Below are positions 33,192-44,845 of a stretch of DNA of 64,000 nt, piece after piece. The DNA is from Candidula unifasciata. Taxonomy: Eukaryota > Mollusca > Gastropoda > Stylommatophora > Geomitridae. A model generated the notes under the pieces. That model ran no database searches, was not told where the DNA came from, and saw only the letters and a program-made list of their open reading frames with translations. A program made the translations under genes and the position numbers. Numbering within the stretch: the first letter of the stretch is position 1; the number at the start of each line of letters is the position of its first letter. The DNA lies in assembly GCA_905116865.2 (NCBI GenBank), contig CAJHNH020002072.1:10001-74000 (forward strand), in the 5' to 3' direction.

Positions 33192-33940
33192 GTATGGAGT
33201 CCCACTAGAAACAACACAAACTATTATGATTAAGCTCATCAGAGAGGATTGAACGTACTTGCACAGACACACACAACTGAAAGTTTGGACCAAAGTCTTT
33301 ATCGTGCGGAGTACAAATTGTAACACAAACCTGACTATAAAACTCAAGTGAAAAGACAACAGAGCTGAAACAAGCCAGATAAACATGAAACAGATTCTTC
33401 CAAGTCAGAGTGTATCAGCTTGAGAAGCAATGAATCAGAATTCTGCATGCAAAGAAGCTAGATCGTAAATCGGATGTTAGAACATTTTGCTGGAGATTAC
33501 AGCCGGTGAACGCCAAGAGGAAAGAAGAGATGAAATTGGAAATAGGAAATAAAGGAACTGATGGACACGAACATTTATACTGCAACTATGAAGCAGACTG
33601 TTGTCCAGTGCTGGCAGTGGATGAGCGTGTGGAACCTTCTCTAATCTAAATTACTTACATCAACTTCCATGATTTCTGCCTAATGTCCGTACATTTATTT
33701 CTCGGTCAACTTTTCTTTACGGTTTCAAAGGCTGTTCGGCATTGATATTTTTGTCTCTAACGTGGAGTAGAATTGGCTTCACGAAAGATGAATAGGACAA
33801 GTTCACAGTCTTGCCTGTCGGTGGCACATCCAATCTTGTCTCAACACACCAGACGCCAGAGTGTTCTTCTTTTAAGGGAGATAACACAACTACATTGTGG
33901 AAATCGTTTGTGTTTTGGTTACACAACTTTGCAGTATTCA

Positions 33941-34110
33941 TTATCATCATCATTATCATCATCATCGTCATCTTCGTCATGATCATCTTCGTCATCGTAA
34001 TCATCGTCATCATCATCATCATCATTATCTTCACCGTCACGATCATCATTATCATCTTCACAGTCGTCATCAAGCTGGTGCCGTCTGTACTCCACCGCTT
34101 CTTCTATCAT

Positions 34111-34183
<73 letters not shown>
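33941..34183. repeat. (ATC)n-type tract and (CA)n microsatellite
   Basis: CATCAT/CGTCAT-rich DNA from 33941 to 34075, and (AC)n from 34119 to 34183. Confidence 0.95.
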
Positions 34184-34186
<3 letters not shown>

Positions 34187-34252
34187 CAGACTGTTTGTTT
34201 AAATGTCAAAAAAAAAAAAAAACGAACTGGATCAAAAACAAACCAGTGCAGA

Positions 34253-34348
34253 CATGTTGTGTGGGACATGTTGTGTGGGACATGTTGTGTGGGACATGTT
34301 GTGTGGGACATGTTGTGTGGGACATGTTGTGTGGGACATGTTGTGCTG
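34253..34348. repeat. 14-bp repeat, 7 copies
   Basis: Unit CATGTTGTGTGGGA, perfect. Confidence 0.97.
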
Positions 34349-34668
34349 TTTGGTAGAGAATACTAGAATGGGAAGGGACAATAATTATCTTGCTGTGGGG
34401 GAGGGGAAGAACGGCCTCTTGAAGCAGATGTCCAGGCTGCCCCTTGAAAGTTACGGATTAAAGAAAGATACAAGTACCTGTATCTACGTAGCACATACCG
34501 AGGCTCGCATTCGACGCTTCTTCAAAACCTGAGCCTGATATACAGAACAGGGTCTATAGACAAGGAGAACAGGACCCCAGGACTGGCTCATAAAGAAAAA
34601 CTCATGAAAGGAGAAAACTAATGGTGACTGCGTCTGCGTTTCCGTGGCCTCATTGGTAGAGGCATTGG

Positions 34669-34688
34669 GGGGGGGGGGGGGGGGGCAG
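34669..34688. repeat. poly-G run
   Basis: About 18 consecutive G followed by G-rich sequence. The length may be unreliable because long G runs are hard to sequence. Confidence 0.85.
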
Positions 34689-34840
34689 GGGTGAGGAAGG
34701 GGGGTGAGGGGGAGGGATTGCCCATTAACAAACATGTCGTTAAAAATGGTTAATAAGGAATTTGATGGAGGCGCAGATATCACGGCCTAGCTGTAAAGCA
34801 CAATGCAACGAGCCAGGTAACTTTTTTAAAACAGCAGCCG

Positions 34841-35600
34841 CAGCAGCAGCAGCAGCAGCAGCAGCAGCTGCTGCTGCTGCTGCTGCTGAAGAAGAAGAAG
34901 AAGAAGAAGAAGAAGAAGAAGAAGAAGAAGAAGAAGAAGAACAAGAAGAAGAAGAAGAAGAAGAAGAAGAAGAAGAAGAAGAAGAAGAAGAAGAAGAAGA
35001 AGAAGAAGAAGAAGAAGAAGAAGAAGAAGAAGAAGAAGAAGAAGAAGAAGAAAGAAGAAGAAGAAGAAGAAGAAGAAGAAGAAGAAGAAGAAGAAGAAGA
35101 AGAAGAAGAAGAAGAAGAAGAAGAAGAAGAAGAAGAAGAAGAAGAAGAAGAAGAAAAAGAAGCAGTAGAAAAAGAAGAAGAAGAAGAAGAAGAAGGAAGA
35201 AGAAGAAGAAGAAGAAGGAGAAGAAGAAGAAGAAGAAGAAGAAGAAGAAGAAGAAGAAGAAGAAGAAGAAGAAGAAGAAGAAGAAGAAGAAGAAGAAGAA
35301 GAAGAAGAAGAGAAGAAGAAGAAGAAGAAGAAGAAGGAGAAGAAGAAGAAAGATAAGGAGGAGGAGAAGAAGAAGAAGAAGAAGAAGAAGAAGAAGAAGA
35401 AGAAGAAGAAGAAGAAGAAGAAGAAGAAGAAGAAGAAGAAGAAGAAGAAGAAGAAGAAGAAGAAGAAGAAGAAGAAGAAGAAGAAGAAGAAGAAGAAGAA
35501 GAAGAAGAAGAAGAAGAAGAAGAAGAAGAAAAATAAGGAGGAGAAAAAGGAGAAGAAGATTAAGGAGGAGAAGAAGAAGAAGGGGAGGAAGAAGAAGAAG
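34841..35600. repeat. (CAG)9(CTG)7(AAG)n triplet array
   Basis: (CAG)n at 34841-34867 abuts (CTG)n at 34868-34888 with no spacer, forming a perfect inverted repeat. It continues into about 710 bases of almost uninterrupted (GAA)n. The 300-codon frames (poly-E/R/K, poly-L/F/S) are artefacts. Confidence 0.97.
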
Positions 35601-36139
35601 TATAAGCACGGAGAGGAGGAGGATACGATTATTATTCACTGTTAAAAACAAACTAGAATATTGAAGTATTTGTGTTTAGACATTGATGAAAAAAAAAAAA
35701 AAGCCTAATATAAAACATAAAAAAACTTGCGCCGCTTCCCTAAGCCCGACCCGCTCCCACCAGTCACCAGAACATTACACATTACAGCCTGTATTGACAG
35801 CTAAACTCTGAGGTGAAAGCTGAAAACCTCTGCAGGCAAGATGGCTCACAGTAATGCGGGCAAATGTATGTGTACTTTCATTGTTGTTGTTGTTGTTGAA
35901 ATATCTCAAATGTGTTTTGAAAAACAAGGATCAGGGATTAGTAGATGAACAAAGGGACGATTTGTTTAATCTGACGATCCGCACGAGCCAAAACGACCCC
36001 AGGGCAGTCGGGTACCATGACCCGTTTTAAGGGCGGCTTCTTGCCTGTGTTACACCTATAGCTCAATGTTCAGGTAAACGCCAGCAATTCGTTAACTTTG
36101 TAGGTCATCCCCAGGTGGCTGGCTTACAATTATCTACCT
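35601..36139. other. no recognisable gene
   Basis: A/T-rich DNA with an A-run near 35689, a short (GTT)n at 35882 and no recognised motif. Confidence 0.45.
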
Positions 36140-36705
36140 GGCAAATTCATCATCAATGGGCATGTGCCCTGTAGACTGGGGCAGGCGTTCATGCATCCTC
36201 CCCAGATCTCCGTCCCTTGTCCTCTGGATCAGTTCCAACTATGATATCCCTCCATACCACCGTCGCAGTCCATCCGTCATCTTCTATCTTGGTCTGCCTC
36301 TCCCTCTTCTACCGTTGATCTTCCCAGTTGTTACAATGTTCTCCAAAGGCCCTACCCCCTCTCATCACATGACTAAAGAACAATTCTTGTGTTTTCCTTA
36401 TAACTGTATATTTTGATCTGCTTTCATTAGCTTCCTTCAAGAAAATCCTCACTAGTTACTGTGGCAGTCCAACGGACTCTTAACATTCGTCTGAAAAACC
36501 ACATCTTCGTCGCCCTTAATTTGTGCATTTATGTTCCATGATTCACTATCATCCAACAATATAGGTTCTAGGCAACATTGTATTACTCTCTTTCAGACAT
36601 CCCAAGAGAGGGACCTGTTGCACAAGATTTTCTTCCTTCTGTGAGATGCAGCCTTAGCCTGGCCTATTTTGCTCTTAACTTCCTGACACAATTCTTCCGT
36701 CACAA
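36140..36705 (-). mobile_element. RTE-like LINE 3' fragment, minus strand
   Basis: The minus strand reads EVKSKIGQAKAASHRRKKIL, CNRSLSWDV, RVIQCCLEPILLDDSESWNI, then KTQELFFSHVMRGGRAF. This is the same C-terminal region as the fragment at 16632-17279. Stops and shifts are frequent. Confidence 0.75.
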
Positions 36706-36712
36706 ATTGATT

Positions 36713-38975
36713 TTATACTAGTCAGACAACGGCAGAAGAGGAAGGTAAGAGACTCAAAAGCTGTCCCAAATGCGGGACTGGATTCAGACCATCGCCCAGT
36801 AGTTATGAACATTTGCAACTCAAGTAGAATCAGTCTACATAAACAGAAACGTGAAGAAATCATCAACACTAAGAAATTAGAGGAAGAGATTATCAAACAT
36901 GAATTTGAACTAGAAATAACCAAGGCTTTTGCAGATATTGCCAAGGAATCAGTAGGAATTGAAGAAGAATGGGATTATTATAAATCAACCATCACGAAGA
37001 TATTAAAAGACAAGTGTGGTACCAGAAAGACGGGCAAAGGCAAGAAAAAGGGTACCGCTTGGTGGAATGAAGAAGTCAAAGAAGCAGTGTCAAATAAAAA
37101 GAAGATGTTTCAAATATGGTTAAAAACAAAAGACGAAAAGGATTACATTAGGTACAGACTAGCTCGAAGAGATACCAAGAGAACAATAAAGAAATCCAAA
37201 GAGGAATCATGGAAAAAGTATGGTGAACACCTAACACAGCTATGTACAGAATCATCAATAGACTTTTATAATAGTGTGAAAGCGATGCGATTAAGAGAAG
37301 AAAGCTTCAATCCAACATCAGTCATAAATGATAAAAATGGAAAACCATTATTCAGCCAAAAAGAAATTAAAAAAAGATGGGAGGAATATTTTAAAGAACT
37401 TTTGAACCCGTCGGGAATACATGAAACAGCAGAATTCCATTCAAGGGCTCCAGATCATCTAGAACCACACATCCTGCGGGATGAAGTAGAGAAAGTTATC
37501 AAAACAAGTAAAAGACACAAAGCAGCTGGTATCGACGGAATAACAACAGAAGTCATCCAGGCTGGAGGGGACACTATGATCACCTGGCTGGAGAGAATTT
37601 TCAATAGAGCATGGGAAGAGAGAAAGGTACCAGTGGATTGGCAAAGATCAGTTGTAGTACCTATCTGGAAGAAAAAAGGAAACAAGAGAGAATGTGGAAC
37701 TTATAGAGGAATATCTTTACTAAGTCATGTGGGGAAAATGTATGCAAAGATCTTAGAAGGTAGGATAAGAGCAAAGGTTGAACCTCTACTGAGTAAAGCA
37801 CAATTCGGTTTCAGGAAAGGGCGAGGTTGCACTGATGCCATATTTGCACTAAGACAAGTCTGTGAAAAGACACTCGAATACGATAAAGAGCTGAACGTTG
37901 TCTTTGTAGATCAAGAGAACGCATTCGACCGTGTAGACAGAGATGTTCTGTGGAGAATTCTTGACGATTACGGAGTGCAGGGTCAATTATTAGACAACAT
38001 CAGAGCCCTCTATGAAAAAAGTGAAAGTGCAGTAAGAACATCTAGTGGTCTTTCTGAATGGTTCAAAGTCACAACTGGTGTCAGACAAGGATGTGTACTG
38101 TCACCATTACTTTTCATAACATATATGGATAAGATCACTGTAGAAGCAAAACCAGACGTGTATGCTATAAACGAATTACTTTTTGCTGATGATCAAAGCA
38201 TACTGTATCAAAATGAATATGATCTACAGGAACATCTGACTACTCTCAACAACAGCTGTTTACAACATAATATGAGAATCAGTACAGAAAAAACAGAAGT
38301 TATGAAGATCAGCAGAACACACAGGCCACTGAATATAAATGTTGGAAGTGCCAAAATCAAGCAAACCAAAGAGTTCAAATACTTGGGCAGTATATTTACA
38401 GAGGATGGAAGAATGGACAGAGAGATAGAAACAAGAATACAGAAAGCAAATGCTGTCACATACCAACTATCACCTCTGCTTAAACATCCAGATATAACCA
38501 TGAAGACCAAAAGACAATTGATAAACACCATCTTCATTCCAACACTCTGCTACCAGTGCCAGACATGGACAATCAACAAGACCCACGAAAGAAAAATAGA
38601 AGCCTGTGAAATGAAATGTCTAAGAAAAGCAGCGAATAAGACCAGACTAGACAGGATAAAAGAATATAGACATTAGAAACACTGTCAAAACTACACCATG
38701 TTTAGACTACATAGAACATCAAAGAATGAAATGGTTTGGACATCTAACCAGGATGAAAAATGATCAAATAACATCACAAATTTTCAACCAAAGAAGCTCA
38801 GGATATAAGGCAAGAGGAAGACCAAGGAAACGGTGGATTGACGGGGTCTCCGAAACCTGCCAAAAGCATGGCCTCAGAACATCAGATGCTGCCCGCCTTG
38901 CTTACGACAGGAACTTGCATCTCCCCACAACGCTTAGCGGCATACGTGGAAGGAAAAAGTAAAGTAAAGATTAAC
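36713..38975 (+). mobile_element. 5'-truncated RTE-like LINE
   Basis: It begins within the end of an APE-type endonuclease domain (DSDHRPVV at about 36777-36800) and runs through a complete reverse transcriptase to the C-terminal GRPRKRWIDGV region. It ends near an AAAGTAAAGTAAAG simple repeat. It directly abuts an opposite-strand RTE-like fragment. The RTE-like assignment is from motif resemblance. Confidence 0.85.
36805..38962 (+). pseudogene. LINE reverse transcriptase (frameshift near its 3' end)
   Basis: Target-primed reverse transcription enzyme of a non-LTR retrotransposon. The frame is open upstream of the ATG at 36805 into endonuclease sequence, so 36805 is not the true start. RT motifs in order: VVPIWKKKGNKRECGTYRGI, QFGFRKGRGCTDAIF, motif A VVFVDQENAFDRVD, motif B TGVRQGCVLSPLLF, motif C LLFADDQSILY with both aspartates, then KTEVMKISR and FKYLGSIFTEDGRMDREI. 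The main frame ends at 38676. A one-base shift restores RMKWFGHLTRM and GRPRKRWIDGV to 38962. The RT core is uninterrupted for over 600 codons, so the copy is fairly young but 5' truncated and inactive. Confidence 0.88.
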
Positions 38976-39065
38976 CTTTTACCGTCTATTCTAATATCAC
39001 ACTGTGGTTGTATTCTTATTGTAATTAGACTTCTAAGAGCATGCATCTTTTCCATTACAACATAG

Positions 39066-39480
39066 GCCCGTGAGACCTGGGCACTTACTAAACAAGCTGA
39101 ACAGCGCATAAATGCCTTTGAATACAAATGTTATAGACGGGTTCTAAGAATGTCATGAGTAAAGAATAGAACAAATTCATCCATACTTCAAGAACGGAAT
39201 ATTGAAAAAGGTTGGCTTTTAAAGACGATAAAACATAGAAGACTGAAATATTTTGGTCACATGAAACATCACGAAAGTTTAGAGAGAACAATAATGGAGG
39301 GGTAGGTGCTTGGGAAGAGAGGAAGAGGAAGGCCAAAGAAAAGATGGGTGCAGGATGTGGCGGACGATCTTCATGTGGATTTATCAGACGCAGGACATCT
39401 TGCTTGTGATGGAGAAGTTTTCTCTATGGTTGTTATGGGAGCGAGGTTCTGCAAAGGTCATGCTACTGACTGAGAGACTA
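39066..39480 (+). mobile_element. LINE 3' fragment, second subfamily
   Basis: Reads ETWALTKQAEQRINAFEYKC, YRRVLRMS, LKYFGHMKHHESLERTIMEG and GRGRPKKRWVQDVADDL, the C-terminal end of an RTE-like ORF with two stops. It differs from the element ending at 38975. Confidence 0.75.
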
Positions 39481-39499
39481 CAGAGAGAGAGAGAAGAGT

Positions 39500-40205
39500 T
39501 TAGGTGACAAAACACATCCCTGTCATACTCGTTGTTTGAACTTTCATATGTTCCTATTCTATTTCCTATTTTAATAGCTGCCATTTGCTTCCTGCAAATA
39601 TTCTTGATTATTCTGATATCTTTTCTATCAATGTTAATATCTGTCAACATTTTGACAAGTTCTTCCTGTTTCACCTGATCAAATACTTTCATATAATCTA
39701 TAAACCCTAAAAATGAACTTATCAGGTTTTAAATTGATCTCTCTGTCAGTGTTTTTTCCATCTAATTTTTCTTCCTCTTCTCATTACAATTTTAGCAGTG
39801 GTTTGGTAACATTTATAAGACTGAATGTTCGAAAATCCCCACAATCCAGAGCTGCCGGCCTTTTGGGTAAAGCTGTAAATACAGACTTGAGCACATTTGC
39901 AAGTAGGTTTCCGAGGTCATCAATGTCATTCAACATTTTAGTCAGCAATTCTACTCCACATGTGTCCATAACTTATAGTTCTTCTACTGTTATTTCATCT
40001 GATCCGGCTGATTTGCCTTTCTTCACATGTTTGTTGGCATCACTGACTTGCTCTTTCGGTATTGATGGTCCCTCTAGGTGTATGCTAGTTTCCTCAATAA
40101 TTCTTCTTTCTCCCTTAAATGACTCTCCTATACATTCATCCAGACGCTTGAAGATCTTCTCCTCTTCTAATAAAACCTCTCCTGTTTTTGATTTCAAACC
40201 CCGTG
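39500..40205 (-). mobile_element. LINE RT fragment, minus strand
   Basis: The minus strand reads EKIFKRLDECIGESFKGERR, VSDANKHVKKGKSAGSDEIT, then DCGDFRTFSLINVTKPLLKL and YMKVFDQVKQEELVKML. These are the N-terminal RT region and motif A of a degraded LINE. The 43-bp array at 40211 follows immediately upstream on this strand. Confidence 0.75.
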
Positions 40206-40210
40206 TTAAC

Positions 40211-40712
40211 TCTTAGTTTTCTTCCTGTCAACTCATTTATATGTGCCAGCACGACTTAGTTTTCTTCCTGTCAACTCATTTATATGTGCCAGCACGACTC
40301 AGTTTTCTTCCTGTCAACTCATTTATATGTGCCAGCACGACTTAGTTTTCTTCCTGTCAACTCATTTATATGTGTCAGCACGACTTAGTTTTCTTCCTGT
40401 CAACTCATTTATATGTGCCAGCACGACTTAGTTTTCTTCCTGTCAACTCATTTATATGTGCCAGCACGACTTAGTTTTCTTCCTGTCAACTCATTTATAT
40501 GTGTCAGCACGACTTAGTTTTCTTCCTGTCAACTCATTTATATGTGCCAGCACGACTCAGTTTTCTTCCTGTCAACTCATTTATATGTGCCAGCACGACT
40601 TAGTTTTCTTCCTGTCAACTCATTTATATGTGCCAGCACGACTCAGTTTTCTTCAACTCATTTATATGTGCCAGCACGACTCAGTTTTCTTCCTGTCAAC
40701 TCTTTGTATATG
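40211..40712 (+). repeat. 43-bp minisatellite, about 12 copies
   Basis: The unit includes CTTAGTTTTCTTCCTGTCAA and CTCATTTATATGTGCCAGCA. It lies between two antisense LINE fragments. Confidence 0.96.
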
Positions 40713-40825
40713 CCAGCACTTTTGTGTGTGTATTTTTAATACAATTTAACTCAGTTTTGTTGCAGTGTTCATTGAACAGATTGTTTTCCCTGGCTGACAC
40801 ATCCGTCTTCAAAAGAAAAAAAAAA

Positions 40826-41345
40826 TCTCCCTAGATAGGTAAAATCCCTCACCCTCTTTAACTGGTGTTCATCAATTTTAACACAGGTGGTTCTTCCATT
40901 TCTGCAGAATGTCATCACTTCTGTTTTGTCTACGTTGATCTTCATATCGTAGTCACATTCTGTGTGGAGTCTGTTCATATGTTCCTGTAGTAGTACTGTT
41001 GTTGGTGCTATGATTGCCTGGTCATCTGCTAAAAGCAATTCATTTAGTCATTCTCCGGTGTTGTCCCCCTCGCTGATGTTAGCTGATTGGCAGATTTTGT
41101 GCCACGTTTATGATAAACATCATTGGTGACAGAACGCACCTCTGTCTCACTCCAGATCTAATGTAGAACATTTCTGACATTCCTGTATTTGTTCTAACTG
41201 CGCATTGACTGTTCACGTACAAATTCTTGCACAGTTGAATCAGATCTTCGTTAACTCAGTAATCCTGTAGTACTTTCAATAATTTATTCCTATGATCTCG
41301 ATCGAAAACTTTCTCTTGATCTACCAAACCGAGTGTAATTCTTTA
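40826..41345 (-). mobile_element. LINE RT fragment, minus strand, motifs A to C
   Basis: The minus strand reads LVDQEKVFDRDHRNKLLKVL, then SGVRQRCVLSPMMF, ELLLADDQAIIA and NVDKTEVMTFCRNGR, then FTYLGRFF. Motif C is LADD. Stops and shifts are present. Confidence 0.8.
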
Positions 41346-41532
41346 TTGAACTATACCGTACTTTCCACTAACCTGAACAAATTGCTGGCGGGTATCGACA
41401 AAAAAAAACTAAAGTCAATATTAGACCTATACACCGAGTTATAGAATTTGGACCAGATCAGTTCTATGCATAAGCTGGTTGAGTGTTGTGTATGACTTGT
41501 AATGAAGTTGTTAATGACATTAGACCCTAGAC

Positions 41533-41712
41533 CAGAGCTATCCAACCGGCGGCCCGCGGGCCACACCTGACCCGCAGAGACCTAGGTATTTGCCCACTGG
41601 TCATTGGCAACGGTATTGTTTTACTTTCCATGCAGGGGTTGAAGCCTCTGGTCCGTGAAGATCCCCGTTTTGAAAATTGTGACCCCTGAGTCAACTTAGT
41701 TGAATAGCCCTG
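41533..41712 (+). mobile_element. 180-bp hAT MITE
   Basis: The left end CAGAGCTATCCAACCGGCGG (with GCCCGCGGGCC) and right end GTTGAATAGCCCTG form inverted repeats. The flanks are CCCTAGAC on the left and GCCTAGAC two bases after the right end, 7 of 8 matching, central TA. Similar ends to 22314-22477. Confidence 0.75.
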
Positions 41713-41974
41713 AAGCCTAGACTATATCTGGCCATTTTGGGACCAAAAAAAAAAGTAAACAGCGGAGAGTGAAAATCAAAGACAACACGACGCCAAGAAT
41801 GACTCCACAAGCAGCAAACGACAGTTTCCTTACCGGATGCATTAACTGCACAGAAAATTGCATGTGTTGGGTGCCGAAGGGCATGCATTGTTAAGGCCCC
41901 AGCGGACAGCGAGACTCCAAGCTTTGGCTTATTTAACTTTTGTCTAAATACTGACTGACTGACTTTCTACCCCA

Positions 41975-42160
41975 CCAGGACATCACACAAGCGATAAACA
42001 CCCGATGACTCAATGTGCCACCATGTGGATGAGGATCACCATGGAGAGGTCCCAGAAACCGCGTTCAGCCAATTGGCCATATTTATTGCCAGGTTATATT
42101 GCGGCCCCTGGCAAAAGCCAGAGTGGGAATTCAAATAACGAAACATTTCATCCTAAAAAG
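41975..42160 (-). repeat. dispersed repeat D2, reverse copy
   Basis: Reverse-complement match to 19560-19757 over about 180 bases, including GGACATCACACAAGCGATAA and GCGGCCCCTGGCAAAAGCC. Class unknown. Confidence 0.8.
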
Positions 42161-42344
42161 GACGGCAAATAACGACAATAATATCTTAATACTGGCTGGG
42201 CCACAGCCATACATGTAGGGAACAATGGGCCACTTATGGGAACTCAAACTTAGCATACTGTAAAAACACTAACCACTCTGCCACAACGAAGACATGAGTA
42301 AATGCATTTTGTTTGTTTAAAGAAAATAATTACGTGAAAGTGTG

Positions 42345-43395
42345 ACACAGTCTAGGCACGGGATCGCCAATAGTGAAACAGTCTAGACGTGGGATTGCTA
42401 TAAGTAAAACAGTCTAGACGTGGGATTGCTATAAGTAAAACAGTCGAGGCACGGGATCGCCAATAGTGAAACAGTCTAGGCGCGGGATTGCTATAAGTAA
42501 AACAGTCTAGACGTGGGATTGCTATAAGTAAAACAGTCTAGACGTGGGATTACTATGAGTAAAACAGTCTAGACGTGGGATTGCTATGAGTGAAACAGTC
42601 TAGACGTGGGATTGCTATGAGTAAAACAGTCTAGACGTGGGATTACTATGAGTAAAACAGTCTAGACGTGGGATTGCTATGAGTAAAACAGTCTAGGCAC
42701 GGGATCGCCAATAGTGAAACAGTCTAGGCGCGGGATTGCTATAAGTAAAACAGTCTAGACGTGGGATTGCTATAAGTAAAACAGTCTAGGCGTGGGATTG
42801 CTATAAGTAAAACAGTCTAGACGTGGGATTGCTATGAGTAAAACAGTCTAGACGTGGGATTACTATGAGTAAAACAGTCTAGACGTGGGATTGCTATGAG
42901 TGAAATAGTCTAGGGGGGGGGGAGGGGGGGTGGGGGGGGGGGGGGGGGATTGCCAATAGTAAAACAGTCTAGGCGTGGGATTGCTAAAAAGAAAACAGTC
43001 TAGACGTGGGATTGCTATGAGTAAAACAGTCTAGGCGCGGGATTGCTATGAGTAAAACAGTCTAGACGTGGGATTACTATGAGTGAAACAGTCTAGGGGC
43101 GGGATTGCCAATAGTGAAACAGTCTAGGGGCGGGATTGCCAATAGTGAAACAGTCTAGACGTGGGATTGCTAAGAGTGAAACAGTCTACGGGCGAGATCG
43201 CTAAGAGTGAAATAATTCAGGCACGGGATTGGTATGAGTGAAACAGTTTAGGTGCGGGACTGCTAAAAGTGAAACAGTCTAGGTGCGGGATCGCTGAGAG
43301 TGAAACAGTTTAGGTGCGGGATCGCTGAGAGTGAAACAGTCTAGGCGCGGGATCGCTAAAACTGAAACAGTCAAGGCACGGGATCGCCAAGAGCA
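42345..43395 (+). repeat. 31-bp minisatellite, about 34 copies, with a poly-G interruption
   Basis: The unit includes ACAGTCTAGACGTGGGATTG and CTATGAGTAAA. Right-hand units are more diverged. At 42911-42950 one unit carries a run of G of nearly 40 bases with single A and T interruptions. Confidence 0.95.
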
Positions 43396-43779
43396 CTAAT
43401 CTCCTGTAAGGATTATCCACGATTCATGAGAAGGTGTCCATTATCCCGTTCCCTGTTGAGAAGAATTGCCGGTTAGCCTCACGGAAACTATTTTGACGGG
43501 AATTAATTCTCTAGATGGCATTAAATGTCATCATTTGTCTGGCTAATGTTATGAAATGTATGTTATGCAAATGTTATAAATATTTAATGAGAAAGTCGGG
43601 TAGGCGGCGTGCGGATAACCCGGCAGGAGAACAATTTAACATCTGCAGATAGACAATACATGAAATATGAGGGTTCTTTAATTGTAGGCGACCACAAACA
43701 AGGGAACTCCACAGGTCACAAGACAGTCCAATATTTTCGAAGGTGGGAGATTAAGCGTATAGTTTTGTAATTTGGCATT
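43396..43779. other. no recognisable gene
   Basis: About 380 bases of A/T-rich single-copy-looking DNA. Confidence 0.4.
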
Positions 43780-44335
43780 TCATTGTGCAGTTCTGTGCTG
43801 TGCAGTTTTGTGTAGTTTTGTACTGTGCAGTGCAGTTTTGTGCTGTGCAGTTTTGTCCTGTGCAGTTTTGTGCTGTGCAGCTTTGTGCTGTGCAGTTCTG
43901 TGCTGTGCAGTTTTGTGCTGTGTAGTTTTGTGCTGTGCAGTTTTGTGCTGTGCAGTTTTGTGCTGTGTAGTTTTGTGCTGTGCAGATTTGTGCTGTGCAG
44001 TTTTGTGCTGTGTAGTTTTGTGCTGTGCAGTTTTGTACTTTTAAGTTTTGAACTGTGCAGTTTTGTGCTGTACAGTTTTGAACTAGTAGTTTTGTGCTGT
44101 GCAGTTTTGTGCTGTGCTGTTCTATGCTGTGTAGTTTTGAGCTGTGCAGTTTTGTGCTGTGCAGTTTTGAGCTGTGCAATTCTATGCTGTGTAGTTTTGA
44201 GCTGTGCAGTTTTGTGCTGTGCAGTTTTGTATTGTGCAGTTTTGTACTGTGTAGTTTTGTACTCTGCAGGTACTGTGCAGTTTTGTGCTGTGCAGTTTTG
44301 TACTGTGCAGTTTTGTGCTGTGCATTTTAAGTTCT
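43780..44335 (+). repeat. 15-bp minisatellite, about 37 copies
   Basis: Unit TTTTGTGCTGTGCAG with variants. Since 15 is a multiple of 3, several frames stay open (VLCSF and CAVLC types); these are artefacts. Confidence 0.96.
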
Positions 44336-44404
44336 TGTGTGGTTCTGTTGTGTGTGCAGTGTTCTCTTTGTGTTTTGGAAAATTTGTGTAATAGTGAATA
44401 TGCA

Positions 44405-44455
44405 GCTTGTGTGTGTGTGTGTTTGTGTGTGTGTGGGTGTGTGTGTGTGTGTGTT
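44405..44455. repeat. (GT)n microsatellite
   Basis: Imperfect (GT)n. Confidence 0.93.
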
Positions 44456-44845
44456 TTGCCGGGGAGAAGGATGCAATGTTGCAGATACTTCCTATAGATC
44501 CGAGGGAATTATCAAAAACTCAGGAGACATGTTCAAAAATAAGCTGAAGGAAAAGGCTAAAGGCGAGCAAGCAATGGATAGAAGGTGATACAAGTGGGAG
44601 AATAACACCAATAACTGGACGGGCTGAAGACTGAGGGAGTGTACAACGAGGGCGAACGTCCGTGTTGGAGATCGTCACCCTCTTTTTCGCATTCACTGGC
44701 TGTCAACTCACAAAAAAGGACCGCAAAACCCACATTTTGGAGATCCATTGCAGCTAACTTTAATGTGGAGAAGATTTTTCTGTCAGGGTGTGATCAGGCC
44801 TTCCACTCTTAAAGGTAACATCAGGTAAAGTCGATAGTGTAACTG

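Noticed and set aside
34740..35664. 300-codon frames of poly-Glu/Arg/Lys and poly-Leu/Phe/Ser
   Set aside because: Translation of a (GAA)n microsatellite.
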